Positions 8,808 through 17,005 of a stretch of 64,000 nt of DNA are shown piece by piece. Every line of letters begins with the position of its first letter. The first letter of the stretch is position 1. The stretch is from NCBI GenBank assembly GCA_902801515.1, contig CADCII010000002.1, forward strand, positions 96,076 to 160,075, given 5' to 3'. The position numbers were made by a program, and so were the translations under genes. Under the pieces are notes generated by a model, which was given only the letters and a program-made list of their open reading frames with translations, had not been told where the DNA came from and ran no database searches. This stretch comes from an uncultured Lachnospiraceae bacterium. Its GTDB lineage: Bacteria > Bacillota > Clostridia > Lachnospirales > Lachnospiraceae.

Positions 8808-10355
8808 TTAATGAGTTTTTTTCCTGCCCCTGTGAGGCTTTCTCTTTCTTGGTTTCTCTGCCGGTGAGGCGGCATTCCGTAACTTAGCTGTTTGCTGCTG
8901 TGATTCTTGTACCTGTGCGGCCTGCGCCGTCTGTACAACATCCTCGGACGGATGTTTCCGATAGTCATATTTGCTGTAATAGCTCTTGTAGTACTTTCTC
9001 CTGTAGTACCCGCCTTCGTCGATCTTCTCTCCGTAGAATACAAAGCCCATCACATTCATACCGGTCATCTCCGCAGAGATCAGCGCTTTCCGGATGTCCC
9101 TGTGATCCGAATAGTTCTGCCTGATGACAAAGAGACAACCCGCCACCTGTGTAGACAGTGCTAACGGATCCGATACAATGTTGATCGGCGGCATATCCAG
9201 GAGCACCAGGTCGTACATCCCTTCGATTTCTTCCAAAAGCTTCTGCATAGTATCCGATGCCAGCAGTTCGGCAGGGTTCGGCGGGAACGCTCCGGCCGGA
9301 AGGATATCCAGGTTCTCTCTCACATTCCTCAGGATACAGTTCTGCAGGCTGCTCTCTCCAGCCAGAATCTCCGAGAGTCCTTTACTGTGTTTGTCATACT
9401 GGAAGATATCTCTCTGGCAGGCACGTCTGAGGTCACCTTCAATAAGCAGCGTCTTCTTTCCTCCCTGTGCACATGAGACTGCCAGATTCGCAGCGACCGT
9501 GGACTTGCCCTCTCCGCAGATGGCACTGGTGATCACCACCGAGCGGGATTTCTTTCCAACAAGGCTGTAAAGAAGATTCATGCGCAGTTTTGCATAGCTC
9601 TCCAACAACTCCAGGGGACTTAGATCTGTGAGCAGAAAAGCGCCGGGGTTATTCTCACTCCCCTTCGTCCTCTTGATCGAAGCAAGAACCGGAAACGTAT
9701 ATGCATCCGTCAGATCCTTGGAATCCGTGATTCTGCGGTTAAAAAGGAAGAGAAGAAGCAAAATCACGCCGCTCAGCATTACACCGACGACGGCTCCGAG
9801 CATCCCTCTATACACCGGCCGCCTGTTATCCTCATACATCGGTTCCATCGCATAGTCAATTACTTCTACGCTGCCGGCTCCGACGACGCGGATCAGCTCT
9901 TCCGGAGCCACATCCAGCACTGCATTGGTAATATCCATGGAAAGCTTTGGATCTGAAGTCGTGGAACTGACACTGACGACACCGGTTTCCGAGACAGAAG
10001 ACATATGCAGGCTGGACGCGATAAATCCCGGCATAATTCCGGGATAGTCTGCCGCCAGCCTGTCTGTCACCACTTCCATGACTTTGTTGCTCTTGACCAC
10101 GATCATGTAAGTATCAATCAGCTTGACTGCAGAATCCAGATCCATCGAGGTGGCGTACTGATAATTCACCAGGTTCGGGTTGCTGTTGTACACATACATT
10201 GTCCCGGACGCAGTGTAGGTAGTCGGCATGCGGTGAGTGGTGTTCCAGTAGCGCACGCCGAACCCGATCACGGCGCACAGAATCAGTATCCAGATCCGTT
10301 TCAGTACATACCGGATCAGTTTGAACAGGTCGATTCTGAATACGTTATTTTCCAT
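8808..10355 (-). CDS. Fused Wzz chain-length regulator and bacterial tyrosine kinase (CpsC-CpsD fusion)
   Basis: The 515-residue protein combines both halves of a polysaccharide co-polymerase. Residues about 20-37 and 184-205 are membrane helices enclosing a Wzz-type extracytoplasmic domain. The cytoplasmic half is a BY-kinase: Walker A GEGKST at 281-286, Walker A' LLIEGDLRR near 303, Walker B LVLLDMPP near 383. Near the C-terminus a cluster of seven tyrosines within about 20 residues is the expected autophosphorylation tail, followed by a very basic end. Firmicutes usually encode these halves as separate genes, so the fusion is notable. It heads the glycan operon, 19 nt before the giant repeat gene, and probably controls polymer length and export. 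GGAGG lies unusually far (about 14 nt) from the ATG. Confidence 0.9.
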   Translation of the reverse strand: MENNVFRIDLFKLIRYVLKRIWILILCAVIGFGVRYWNTTHRMPTTYTASGTMYVYNSNPNLVNYQYATSMDLDSAVKLIDTYMIVVKSNKVMEVVTDRLAADYPGIMPGFIASSLHMSSVSETGVVSVSSTTSDPKLSMDITNAVLDVAPEELIRVVGAGSVEVIDYAMEPMYEDNRRPVYRGMLGAVVGVMLSGVILLLLFLFNRRITDSKDLTDAYTFPVLASIKRTKGSENNPGAFLLTDLSPLELLESYAKLRMNLLYSLVGKKSRSVVITSAICGEGKSTVAANLAVSCAQGGKKTLLIEGDLRRACQRDIFQYDKHSKGLSEILAGESSLQNCILRNVRENLDILPAGAFPPNPAELLASDTMQKLLEEIEGMYDLVLLDMPPINIVSDPLALSTQVAGCLFVIRQNYSDHRDIRKALISAEMTGMNVMGFVFYGEKIDEGGYYRRKYYKSYYSKYDYRKHPSEDVVQTAQAAQVQESQQQTAKLRNAASPAEKPRKRKPHRGRKKTH

Positions 10356-10406
10356 AGATATATATGATTCCTCCGATGGGGACAGCAGGTTCTAAAACGA
10401 TACAAT

Positions 10407-10435
10407 ATTATACATAATTTTGCATGAATTTGCAC
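10407..10435 (-). promoter_or_regulatory. Probable promoter of the glycan operon
   Basis: On the minus strand a perfect TATAAT (10412-10407) follows GTGCAA (10435-10430) with 17 bp between. The upstream stretch holds a 10-bp direct repeat (TGCAAATTCA then TGCAAAATTA) overlapping the -35 area, a possible regulator site. It lies about 50 bp before the kinase start. Confidence 0.5.
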
Positions 10436-10504
10436 AAAAACCGTAAAAGGGCAAACCGCCTCACTTTGATTACTATATCACAGGGAGGCAGGAATTGAAA
10501 CAGC

Positions 10505-10633
10505 TTAATCCGGGTTTGATGTGTAGGTTATGTTTCCTGTAGTCATATCGATCTATGCACTGCCGATGCCATCTCCGCATACATGGACTCTGCCCTCTTT
10601 GGTGAGCTGCAGATCATAATCGATCTTGCTGTT
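10505..10633 (-). pseudogene. Decayed 3' fragment of a DUF4097 gene
   Basis: Translating the minus strand gives a stretch that lines up with the last 39 residues of the intact DUF4097 protein encoded at 22173-23015: K-I-(N/D)-Y-D-L, then V-C-G-D-G-x-G-S, then I-D-x-T-T-G-(D/N)-I-T. An in-frame TAG replaces a codon after GDGIGSA and the fragment ends at TAA (10507-10505). No start or upstream part of the gene remains in the gap. It is therefore a remnant of a paralogue, left between the glycan operon promoter and the exporter terminator. Confidence 0.8.
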
Positions 10634-10642
10634 TAAGCATCG

Positions 10643-10670
10643 AAAAAGGCGGCTTTTCATCCGCCTTTTT
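10643..10670. terminator. Rho-independent terminator, readable both ways
   Basis: AAAAAGGCGG and CCGCCTTTTT form a perfect 10-bp stem around an 8-nt loop, with A/T runs at both feet. It lies 57 bp past the stop of the ABC exporter, so it most likely ends the RiPP operon on the minus strand. Confidence 0.85.
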
Positions 10671-10727
10671 CAACTGTATTCCAGTGCTGTTTGTCCGATT
10701 ATCCCCAAAACCGAATCACGATCGTGG

Positions 10728-12491
10728 CTAGAAATTCCGTACAATACTGTCAATTTCCTGCTGGTCCAGCCTGGTAATCCGTTTGTCGACGACCCGGTAT
10801 ACCCGGTCGCACATGGAGAGAACTGTCGGTCGATGAGTGGTGATAATGAAGGTCTTTCCCGGAGATTTCTGAAGAATGTTGCGAAGTACAGTTCGCTCTG
10901 TCTCCACATCCAGGGCACTGGTAGCTTCGTCCATCAACATGATTGGGGCGTCGCGAAGAAGAGCCCGCGCGATAGAGATGCGCTGCGCCTGGCCTTCAGA
11001 CAGACCTTTGCCCCGCTCATAGACGCTGTTGTTGATCCCGTCCGGAAGTTTCTCCACGAATTCCCAGGCGCAGGCAAGTTTCAGCGCTGCTGTGATCTCA
11101 TCGTCTGTCGCATCCTGTTTTGCCAGTCGCAGGTTTTCCGCGATCGTCCCACTGAGCATGGTATTGCCCTGAGGTACATATGAGATCAGTTGGCGGCTCT
11201 CGGCGCTGATCGTAAGAGGCTCTTCACTGTCATTCTCCGGCATGAAAGTACTGGTGCCGTCGCTTGGCTCAATAATTCCCAGCAGAAGTCTGAGAACGGT
11301 CGTCTTTCCTTCCCCGCTGGGACCTACCAGAGCGGTGATCTGTCCGGGATGGGCTTCGAAATCCGATGCCTCGATCACCATCTCATCTCCATCATCATAC
11401 TTGAAGTCCACCTGATCCAGTTTCAGCGTCAGACCGCCCTTGAAGTATTCAGCAGGGATTTCATTTTTATCATGCTTCTCTCTGGGAAGATTCATCAATT
11501 CCTGGATACGGTGTGCAGATACACTGCTGCTGATGAATCCGGGCACGATGCCTACCAGGCCATGAAAGGCACTGCTCAGAGCGCCTCGCTGCTGCAGAAA
11601 CAGCGTCATGGTACCATAGGTAATATGGCCGCCCCACAGCAGAAACAGAGCATATCCGTACGCCACATATTCGATCAGCAGACTCAGGATTGCCATGAAC
11701 ACATTCGTCCGGATCTGAAACATATTCCAGGCGAGGGTAATGCGCCGGTACTGCATCTGCAATTCCCGAAGCTGCAGACTGAATGAATCCATGATGCCGA
11801 AGCTCTTAACCGTATCCAGATTATACAGTGCTTCTGACTCAAAAGAGTACATCCGGCTGGTGGTCTCCATCATCTCCTTCCGATGCTCTTTCTGTTTCTT
11901 CACCAGATACCGGCTCATCAGCAGGATCACAGGTGCGCTGGACAGCGCAATCAGGCTCATCACCGGACTGTAATACCAGATCACGATAAAAGTACTGACG
12001 AAGCTGTAAACAGATATAATCACACCCGGCAGCCAGCTGATTGCATTGTCTGCGACGGTGCCAATATCTCCATGAAATCGGTTGAGTATATCACCGTTGG
12101 AAAACTGATTCAGCGACTGCCATCCGGCATCCATCACGCTGTCAAAGACATCACCGCGAATTGCATTGGTCATATCTACATTAAGTTTCTGGCGGATACG
12201 GCCAATCAGATTACTGATCGCAAGTGAGATAAGCGCGCTTCCAGCCATTATAAGAGCCGCCATCCAGAGCTGATCTGACTTATGACCGATTACCACATCC
12301 ACCAGGAACTTGCCGGCTACAGAAGACACCAGTCCCAGGGTACTGCTCAGTAAGCCCAGTACTGTATACGCTGCGATAGGACCCTTGAATCGTCTGGAAT
12401 AGGAGAAAATCCATTTCCAGTCCAGAAAGATTTCCCCAAAGGTATCGTTCTTCCAGCGTGTTTTAATCTGATTCAGAGTAAATGAATTCAT
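10728..12491 (-). CDS. ABC exporter, fused membrane and ATPase domains, likely peptide exporter
   Basis: The 587-residue half-transporter has an N-terminal six-helix ABC membrane domain (from about residue 30 to 320) and a C-terminal ATPase with Walker A GPSGEGKTT, signature LSEGQ and Walker B/catalytic Glu in IMLMDEATSAL, followed by the switch His in TTHRPT. It lacks an N-terminal C39 peptidase domain, so it is not expected to cut a leader itself. It is the last gene of the RiPP cluster, downstream of the Cys-rich precursor, and is probably the exporter of the mature product or a self-immunity pump. The ribosome site is weak (AAGG close to the ATG), consistent with low expression. A strong hairpin lies between it and the precursor gene. 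Confidence 0.9.
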   Translation of the reverse strand: MNSFTLNQIKTRWKNDTFGEIFLDWKWIFSYSRRFKGPIAAYTVLGLLSSTLGLVSSVAGKFLVDVVIGHKSDQLWMAALIMAGSALISLAISNLIGRIRQKLNVDMTNAIRGDVFDSVMDAGWQSLNQFSNGDILNRFHGDIGTVADNAISWLPGVIISVYSFVSTFIVIWYYSPVMSLIALSSAPVILLMSRYLVKKQKEHRKEMMETTSRMYSFESEALYNLDTVKSFGIMDSFSLQLRELQMQYRRITLAWNMFQIRTNVFMAILSLLIEYVAYGYALFLLWGGHITYGTMTLFLQQRGALSSAFHGLVGIVPGFISSSVSAHRIQELMNLPREKHDKNEIPAEYFKGGLTLKLDQVDFKYDDGDEMVIEASDFEAHPGQITALVGPSGEGKTTVLRLLLGIIEPSDGTSTFMPENDSEEPLTISAESRQLISYVPQGNTMLSGTIAENLRLAKQDATDDEITAALKLACAWEFVEKLPDGINNSVYERGKGLSEGQAQRISIARALLRDAPIMLMDEATSALDVETERTVLRNILQKSPGKTFIITTHRPTVLSMCDRVYRVVDKRITRLDQQEIDSIVRNF

Positions 12492-12621
12492 AACCTTATG
12501 CTATTCATGTAATAGAATCTGTTGATTATATTGTTTGTAATCAACATGGTCCTCAGTTTGAACCTTAGTCTGTATACCTGACAAAATTACTATAATGGAT
12601 TGTTCCGCCTGGTTCAATGAA

Positions 12622-12655
12622 ATAGCGTTTCCGGATATCAATCCGAAAACGCTAT
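12622..12655 (-). terminator. Strong hairpin between precursor and exporter genes (partial terminator or attenuator)
   Basis: Two 15-nt arms (ATAGCGTTTCCGGAT and ATCCGAAAACGCTAT) pair with a single imperfect position around a 4-nt loop, about 100 bp after the precursor stop. On the minus strand only a short T-rich tail follows (ATTTCATT). This resembles hairpins that keep structural-peptide mRNA abundant relative to exporter mRNA; that role is inferred. Confidence 0.6.
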
Positions 12656-12752
12656 AGTCTTCTTTCTGGCACTCACTTATGTAAGCCTTCTCATCATTGA
12701 ATGGAATGCATCAATTCTTCCTGGAAGCATTATATCCGCCGAAATACTGAAG

Positions 12753-13010
12753 TCAGAACATGCTGCAGGTCAGTTTCCAGGCAGCACAGCCATCTCCCAT
12801 AGAACCTGGGGGAGACGTTACATTCTGGCAATTCCCATTCGAGAAACTGCCGCATTTATAACCGGTAGAAGACCATGCAATATTATTGCATGAAACCCCC
12901 CTTGTATAGGAACCACAAGTAAAAGATCCGATTGGATTATCACCTGAACAGTATATAAACGAATCCATATCAAATTCCATCACTTCAGCTTCGGGCTTTA
13001 CGTATGTCAT
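12753..13010 (-). CDS. Cys-rich RiPP precursor peptide, 85 residues
   Basis: The ATG at 13010 has an excellent AAGGAG 6-nt upstream. The first about 20 residues (MTYVKPEAEVMEFDMDSFIY) look like a leader: charged, no signal peptide, with the K-P-x2-E-x3-F-D pattern. The remainder is rich in Gly, Ser, Asn and Cys, with seven Cys at 21, 32, 41, 53, 61, 75 and 82. Two segments repeat: FTCGSYTRGVSCNN (30-43) and YKCGSFSNGNCQN (51-63), so C32/C41 match C53/C61. Position between a PqqD-like carrier, a radical SAM/SPASM enzyme and an ABC exporter makes it the likely substrate of the cluster. It has its own promoter. No named precursor family was recognised; thioether (sacti- or ranthipeptide) crosslinking is the leading guess, not shown. 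Confidence 0.75.
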   Translation of the reverse strand: MTYVKPEAEVMEFDMDSFIYCSGDNPIGSFTCGSYTRGVSCNNIAWSSTGYKCGSFSNGNCQNVTSPPGSMGDGCAAWKLTCSMF

Positions 13011-13093
13011 ATTTGTCTCCTTATATCCATATATCCATCTCTATGGTGAATAGGAACCATCGAAGAACACTTGTAAATAAGTATATCAGATAA

Positions 13094-13122
13094 AGTGTAT
13101 CGTAGAAGAACTTTTTCGTCAA
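13094..13122 (-). promoter_or_regulatory. Promoter of the RiPP precursor gene
   Basis: TTGACG (13122-13117) and TACACT (13099-13094) on the minus strand are spaced by exactly 17 bp. The predicted start lies about 75 nt before the precursor ATG, in the 171-bp gap after the PqqD-like gene. A private promoter would let the peptide be made in excess over its enzymes. Confidence 0.6.
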
Positions 13123-13181
13123 GAGTATCATCAGATTGTGCAAAGTGCAAAGTACACTCCCGGCTTCGCAGATAGATTCCA

Positions 13182-13448
13182 TTATTCCTCCACTGCAAAT
13201 GCAACTCTGCCGAGGAACTCATCCAGGTCTTTTTCTGCAGTCTCCTGATCCAGATCTTCGTAGCGGTCAAGCATTGCCTGTATCAGCTTTTCCCTGCTGT
13301 CTGCCCCATCTTGGATACTCTGCCACAGAAAGGCTCCGCTCTCATTCAGGCGAATCACACCGTTGAAGTTCTTGCTGGCGTCTCCTACAGTAACCACGAT
13401 ATAACCGATCCCAAGTTTTTTGATGATAAATCCTTCTTTGATCTTCAT
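13182..13448 (-). CDS. PqqD-family peptide chaperone (RiPP recognition element)
   Basis: This 88-residue protein matches the PqqD winged-helix-like fold: an N-terminal strand pair (FIIKKLGIGYIVVTVG), the central NGVIRLNESGAFLWQSIQDG segment typical of the family, and a C-terminal helical part with the LIQAMLDRY and DLDEFLGRV helices. PqqD proteins bind the leader of a RiPP precursor and present it to a radical SAM enzyme. The ATG follows AAGGAG at good spacing. It lies directly upstream of the precursor gene and 18 nt after the kinase-like gene, as in many rSAM RiPP clusters. Binding to the leader at 12753-13010 is inferred. Confidence 0.88.
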   Translation of the reverse strand: MKIKEGFIIKKLGIGYIVVTVGDASKNFNGVIRLNESGAFLWQSIQDGADSREKLIQAMLDRYEDLDQETAEKDLDEFLGRVAFAVEE

Positions 13449-13466
13449 CCTGTCTCCTTCTTTCGT

Positions 13467-14276
13467 TCATATTCCAAAGTAATCAGCGGCCACCTCTGCT
13501 GCTGAGCTGTCATTGCGGCAGCGAAGCCGGTACATTGGTACTGTCTGTGCCATACGGTCGATCAGTTCCATCATTTTCAGCAAATCTACCTGTCCACCCT
13601 GAAGATGGAAGTGCTGCATCAATTCTCCCAGGTGTTCTGAGGCCTGCACCGGGAAGATGGAATTCTCCTCCCCTCTCTCCAACAGGCACAGGGCTTTAAG
13701 TGGTGCGCTGGTCCTTGTCTGCCAGTTCTCTTTTCCGCACCAGGGTGTTCCGTATGCGATAAGCTGATCCCCTCTGAATCTGCAGACCGGCTTGTCGCCG
13801 TTGATAACAGCAACCCGCTCTCCCAGCACTTCCTGCCAGTATCTTGTGTGGGTGCTCTTGCCGGTCCCGCTCTTTGCGGCGAAGGCATATGCCTGACCAT
13901 CAACAGCAACCACCGAAGCGTGCATGACGAAAGCATCGAAAGCAGGCAGTGCGTTGCTGATCTTCTCATAGGTTACCACGCCTTCAGCGTATGCGTCACT
14001 GAAAATAGAATCTGGTGCTTTCTCTCTCTCCTGACGAATCTCCTTCTCCGATACAGATATGGAGATATCAGCCAGGCGGAGATTGCATTCGGCTGTGTCT
14101 GCTGTCAGGATTGTACCTGCTGCCTGTGTCGTGTCTTTCTGCCCGTAATCATCCGCGGAAAAAGCTGCAGAGCTGTCTGAAAAATCCTCTATGATATATT
14201 CCCGGCACAGATCATGCACATAGCCATACCGATTCTCGATGCGGATCACCAGGCCGGCTATCTCAATTCGAAACAT
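13467..14276 (-). CDS. HPr-kinase-like P-loop protein of a RiPP cluster
   Basis: I choose the ATG at 14276 because GGGGAGG stands 6-7 nt before it; an upstream in-frame ATG at 14300 has no such site. The 269-residue protein has an N-terminal domain of unclear function and a C-terminal HPr kinase/phosphorylase-like domain: MHASVVAVDGQAYAFAAKS with Walker A SGTGKST near residues 137-142, then INGDKP and YGTPWCGKENW, which recur in these peptide-cluster homologues. Relatives in lasso-peptide clusters phosphorylate a Ser of the peptide, while others next to PqqD genes have no known role. The capsule for true HPr kinase is lacking: length, N-terminus and context differ. Peptide phosphorylation is a hypothesis; the precursor has a Ser third from its end. 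Confidence 0.8.
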   Translation of the reverse strand: MFRIEIAGLVIRIENRYGYVHDLCREYIIEDFSDSSAAFSADDYGQKDTTQAAGTILTADTAECNLRLADISISVSEKEIRQEREKAPDSIFSDAYAEGVVTYEKISNALPAFDAFVMHASVVAVDGQAYAFAAKSGTGKSTHTRYWQEVLGERVAVINGDKPVCRFRGDQLIAYGTPWCGKENWQTRTSAPLKALCLLERGEENSIFPVQASEHLGELMQHFHLQGGQVDLLKMMELIDRMAQTVPMYRLRCRNDSSAAEVAADYFGI

Positions 14277-14308
14277 CCGCTGCCTCCCCTTGCTCTTCAT
14301 ACAAATGA

Positions 14309-15370
14309 CTATCTGCCTGTTAAAATACTGAATTTCTTATTTTTTGCTGCCAGTTTTTGGTACAGCAATATTACCAGGAAATAGAATGCCAGGCTGATAA
14401 ACAGCAGCGGATACTCTACCCAACGCAGATTTACCCCGATTCGTCTTCCCACAAAATTATAGACTCTCCTGGCATAAATATTGGTTGTAATATTCAGCCC
14501 CATTACAATAATCGAATATCTTCCAAAAGTGCAGAACAGATCTTTGAGGTACAATGTATGCATCGATCTGCATATCCACATCAGGGCACAGCTCATCAAT
14601 GCCACCTGGAATATGAATATCAGCAGATCCTTTCCATACTGTCTGAAATACATATCTGTATTGCCGTTCCACATGATGATCATACTTGCTGCTATGATCA
14701 TCAAAACAGGCACTCTCATGGTCTGAATCTTATCTAACAGCCGCTTTTCTTTGATATAGTATCCGATCAGCATAAATACGGAACCGATCAGTGCCACGTC
14801 CAGATGCCAGGGCAATAACGGCGCTTCGAAATAGTACGTTACATAATTTATCGCAATGAAAACTACCGCCAAAACACATTGCCACATTGGTTTACAGTTA
14901 ACAAGCAGATAGAATGCCAGCTGGCTCAGGAATAAACATGTTAAAAACCACAGTGCAGTACAGTTTTGCGGAAGAAATACCCCATCAACCCGAATGCTGG
15001 TAGCGATCCATCCAAGATTTTTAATCGCCGTCAGCAGCATGTCACTGTGACGATTATTAAAATAAAATATAGGAAAATTGATAACAAAACAGATCGCACA
15101 CCAAAGGAAATACGGAATAACGTAATTCCTGAACCGGGCTGCTGCAAACTTCCCAAACCCTCTTTCAGACCACTTTTGCCTGTTGAAAAGGAAACCTGAC
15201 AATACGAAGAAAAGCGGTACATGAAAGCCGAATATCCATTTAGTGAGAGGACGCCAGATCAAAGCATGCCCGGCAACCATCAAAACGATACCTATCCCGC
15301 GAAGATAATCGATCCATTCTTCTCTTTGCTTTATTCCATTCGTATTGGTTTTTTCCTGCAGTAAAGACAT
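14309..15370 (-). CDS. Acyltransferase family 3 membrane protein
   Basis: About 353 residues with ten or so membrane helices. Near the N-terminus are family signatures YLRGIGIVLMVAGHALIW (with the catalytic-type His), FHVPLFFVLSGFLF and FRNYVIPYFLW. These integral enzymes move an acetyl or other acyl group from a cytoplasmic donor to an extracytoplasmic sugar or peptide. The ATG at 15370 has GGAG about 10 nt upstream; a TTG start at 15397 is possible but lacks one. The gene lies between the radical SAM enzyme and the kinase-like gene, all on one strand, so it may acylate the peptide. Because a glycan operon lies nearby, acylation of surface polysaccharide is the alternative. Confidence 0.85.
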   Translation of the reverse strand: MSLLQEKTNTNGIKQREEWIDYLRGIGIVLMVAGHALIWRPLTKWIFGFHVPLFFVLSGFLFNRQKWSERGFGKFAAARFRNYVIPYFLWCAICFVINFPIFYFNNRHSDMLLTAIKNLGWIATSIRVDGVFLPQNCTALWFLTCLFLSQLAFYLLVNCKPMWQCVLAVVFIAINYVTYYFEAPLLPWHLDVALIGSVFMLIGYYIKEKRLLDKIQTMRVPVLMIIAASMIIMWNGNTDMYFRQYGKDLLIFIFQVALMSCALMWICRSMHTLYLKDLFCTFGRYSIIVMGLNITTNIYARRVYNFVGRRIGVNLRWVEYPLLFISLAFYFLVILLYQKLAAKNKKFSILTGR

Positions 15371-15462
15371 TTTCTTTAATCTCCATGTGCTTTCCAATCT
15401 TTATGTATGTGTACGCTGGATAACACATAATATCCGTAATTATACCTGTGATCGCATCGCCC

Positions 15463-16905
15463 TCACTGCCTCTGGTCTTTCTCCTTCTGTTTCTGGGCTT
15501 TCTGCTCCTGAAAGATCTGGTATACGATACGAAGTTCTCGCTCCAGTTTTCGTTTCTCCTGCCGGTAACATGCGTCATATTCCGTACGGTTGGGACAGCG
15601 GTCGAACTCTGTGCAATGGGGAAGGAATACACAGCCTGTACATTCCTCCCGTACTCCGCAGGGAGCAGCCACCTTGTCCCACGCCTCCTGGTTAATACCT
15701 GTCTTCACATCGCCATAATGCATGTTTTCGGGCATGGCATCACAGGCGTACAGGTCTCCTTCTGCATCGATCAACACGTTGCATTCCGGAGCGGTTACCA
15801 TACAGTAGTGAGACTTGAAGGTAAACAGTTCTCCGAGGTCAAACGGCATCAGCCCCTGGCGATGGATGTAATCATTTATCTCCAGCACCCGCTCTTCCAG
15901 AGTGTCGCTCCCGGCATCCGCCGGACAGGCGTCCAGGCCTTCTCCCTGCTGTGCGAACAGCGAGTGTGCATACACCTGCAGCCGCTTCTTCTCTTCTTCG
16001 CTGAATTCATTTTTCAGGAAATCCACCACCCGGAAGATCTCTCCCAGGTTCTTCTCATCCACATTCAGGCGCACGGTCACGCCGATCCCTTCCGCCCGCA
16101 GCAGATGCATGCTTCGGATCACTGCTGCAAATGGATCCTTCAGAGCGGCTGTATAGCGCTTGCGTTTTTCGTATTCTTCGGCCATTCCGTCCAGAGTGAT
16201 CTGGATCTTTTCGACCTTCCAGTCTTCTGCTGCCTTCTTCGCAAGCTCTTCGGTAAACAGACTGCCATTACTGGTCATTTCTGCCGTATATTCGATCCCG
16301 GCATCCTTCAGTCCTGCGCAGATGCGGTCGATGTTGTCCCATGCGCACAGGGGTTCTCCTCCGAACCAGTGGATATGGATTTTTTTGTCATCTGCCGGCT
16401 TGTGTTCCAGAATAAACCGCAGTGTATCTTCTACCGTCTCTCTGCTCATCTTATGATACTTCATTCCCTGCTCGAAACAGTAGAAGCATCTGGCATTGCA
16501 GGTAGTGGTGGGCAGGATCACGTAATGGGTGATACCCTTCGGAAGTTCTTCCTTGAGCACCAGGATATCCTTAAGTTCCAGGTAGGTGCGGCTCTCCTGT
16601 TCATCCTCCGGAACCAGGAAATGATCCGCATACAGTTTAGCAGGAATCTCTTCCTCCAGCACAGAGGACGGAAAGAGTCTGTCGTCCGCAAAGTAGTCGA
16701 TGTACTTCGGCTCCAGAAGCAGGATCTTGCGCGTCAGGGTATGGAACAGCAGATACTGCCCTTTTATGTACATGACATGCACAAAGCAGCTTCTGCGGAT
16801 GTTCTTATCTTCTGCCGGTTTCTTCTGCGCACCCAGCAGCATGCAGGCGCGCGGGTCGCCTGGGCACAGGCACTCTGCGATATTGTTATCTTTACGATCG
16901 TTCAT
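15463..16905 (-). CDS. Radical SAM/SPASM peptide maturase
   Basis: This 480-residue enzyme opens the RiPP operon. The radical SAM cluster motif C-x3-C-x2-C is at 136, 140 and 143 (CNARCFYC), followed by HWFGGEPL (the GGE motif that helps bind SAM) near 179-186. The C-terminal SPASM region has Cys at 368, 375, 388, 416, 422, 425, 431, 437 and 446, enough for two auxiliary 4Fe-4S clusters. The N-terminal 130 residues contain three more Cys (12, 14, 21) and may include a peptide-binding element. Related enzymes install thioether or C-C crosslinks in Cys-rich peptides. A Lys/Gln-rich tail ends the protein. Its likely substrate is the seven-Cys precursor at 12753-13010. The start has only a weak ribosome site (GGATAAAG). 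Confidence 0.92.
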   Translation of the reverse strand: MNDRKDNNIAECLCPGDPRACMLLGAQKKPAEDKNIRRSCFVHVMYIKGQYLLFHTLTRKILLLEPKYIDYFADDRLFPSSVLEEEIPAKLYADHFLVPEDEQESRTYLELKDILVLKEELPKGITHYVILPTTTCNARCFYCFEQGMKYHKMSRETVEDTLRFILEHKPADDKKIHIHWFGGEPLCAWDNIDRICAGLKDAGIEYTAEMTSNGSLFTEELAKKAAEDWKVEKIQITLDGMAEEYEKRKRYTAALKDPFAAVIRSMHLLRAEGIGVTVRLNVDEKNLGEIFRVVDFLKNEFSEEEKKRLQVYAHSLFAQQGEGLDACPADAGSDTLEERVLEINDYIHRQGLMPFDLGELFTFKSHYCMVTAPECNVLIDAEGDLYACDAMPENMHYGDVKTGINQEAWDKVAAPCGVREECTGCVFLPHCTEFDRCPNRTEYDACYRQEKRKLERELRIVYQIFQEQKAQKQKEKDQRQ

Positions 16906-17005
16906 ATTTTCGCTTTATCCATTCCGATTCTCTTACTGGTGCTGCGTCAATCTGTCAGCGTGTGAGTCATCCAGGCTGTTATCTTCTCCTGTCTGTTATC
17001 GGATA

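Noticed and set aside
8789-9043. Earlier start for the giant repeat protein within the kinase gene
   Set aside because: The extra residues are Arg-rich and antifold-like, arising from overlap with kinase codons; the ATG at 8788 gives a signal peptide.
13007-13270. A minus-strand frame of 87 codons overlapping the PqqD-like gene, considered as a second precursor
   Set aside because: It lies out of frame inside the PqqD gene and the precursor promoter, has no leader-like start and lacks a good ribosome site.
15448-16965. A 505-codon plus-strand frame opposite the radical SAM gene
   Set aside because: It mirrors a gene with clear C-x3-C-x2-C and SPASM motifs; the antisense product has no recognisable features.
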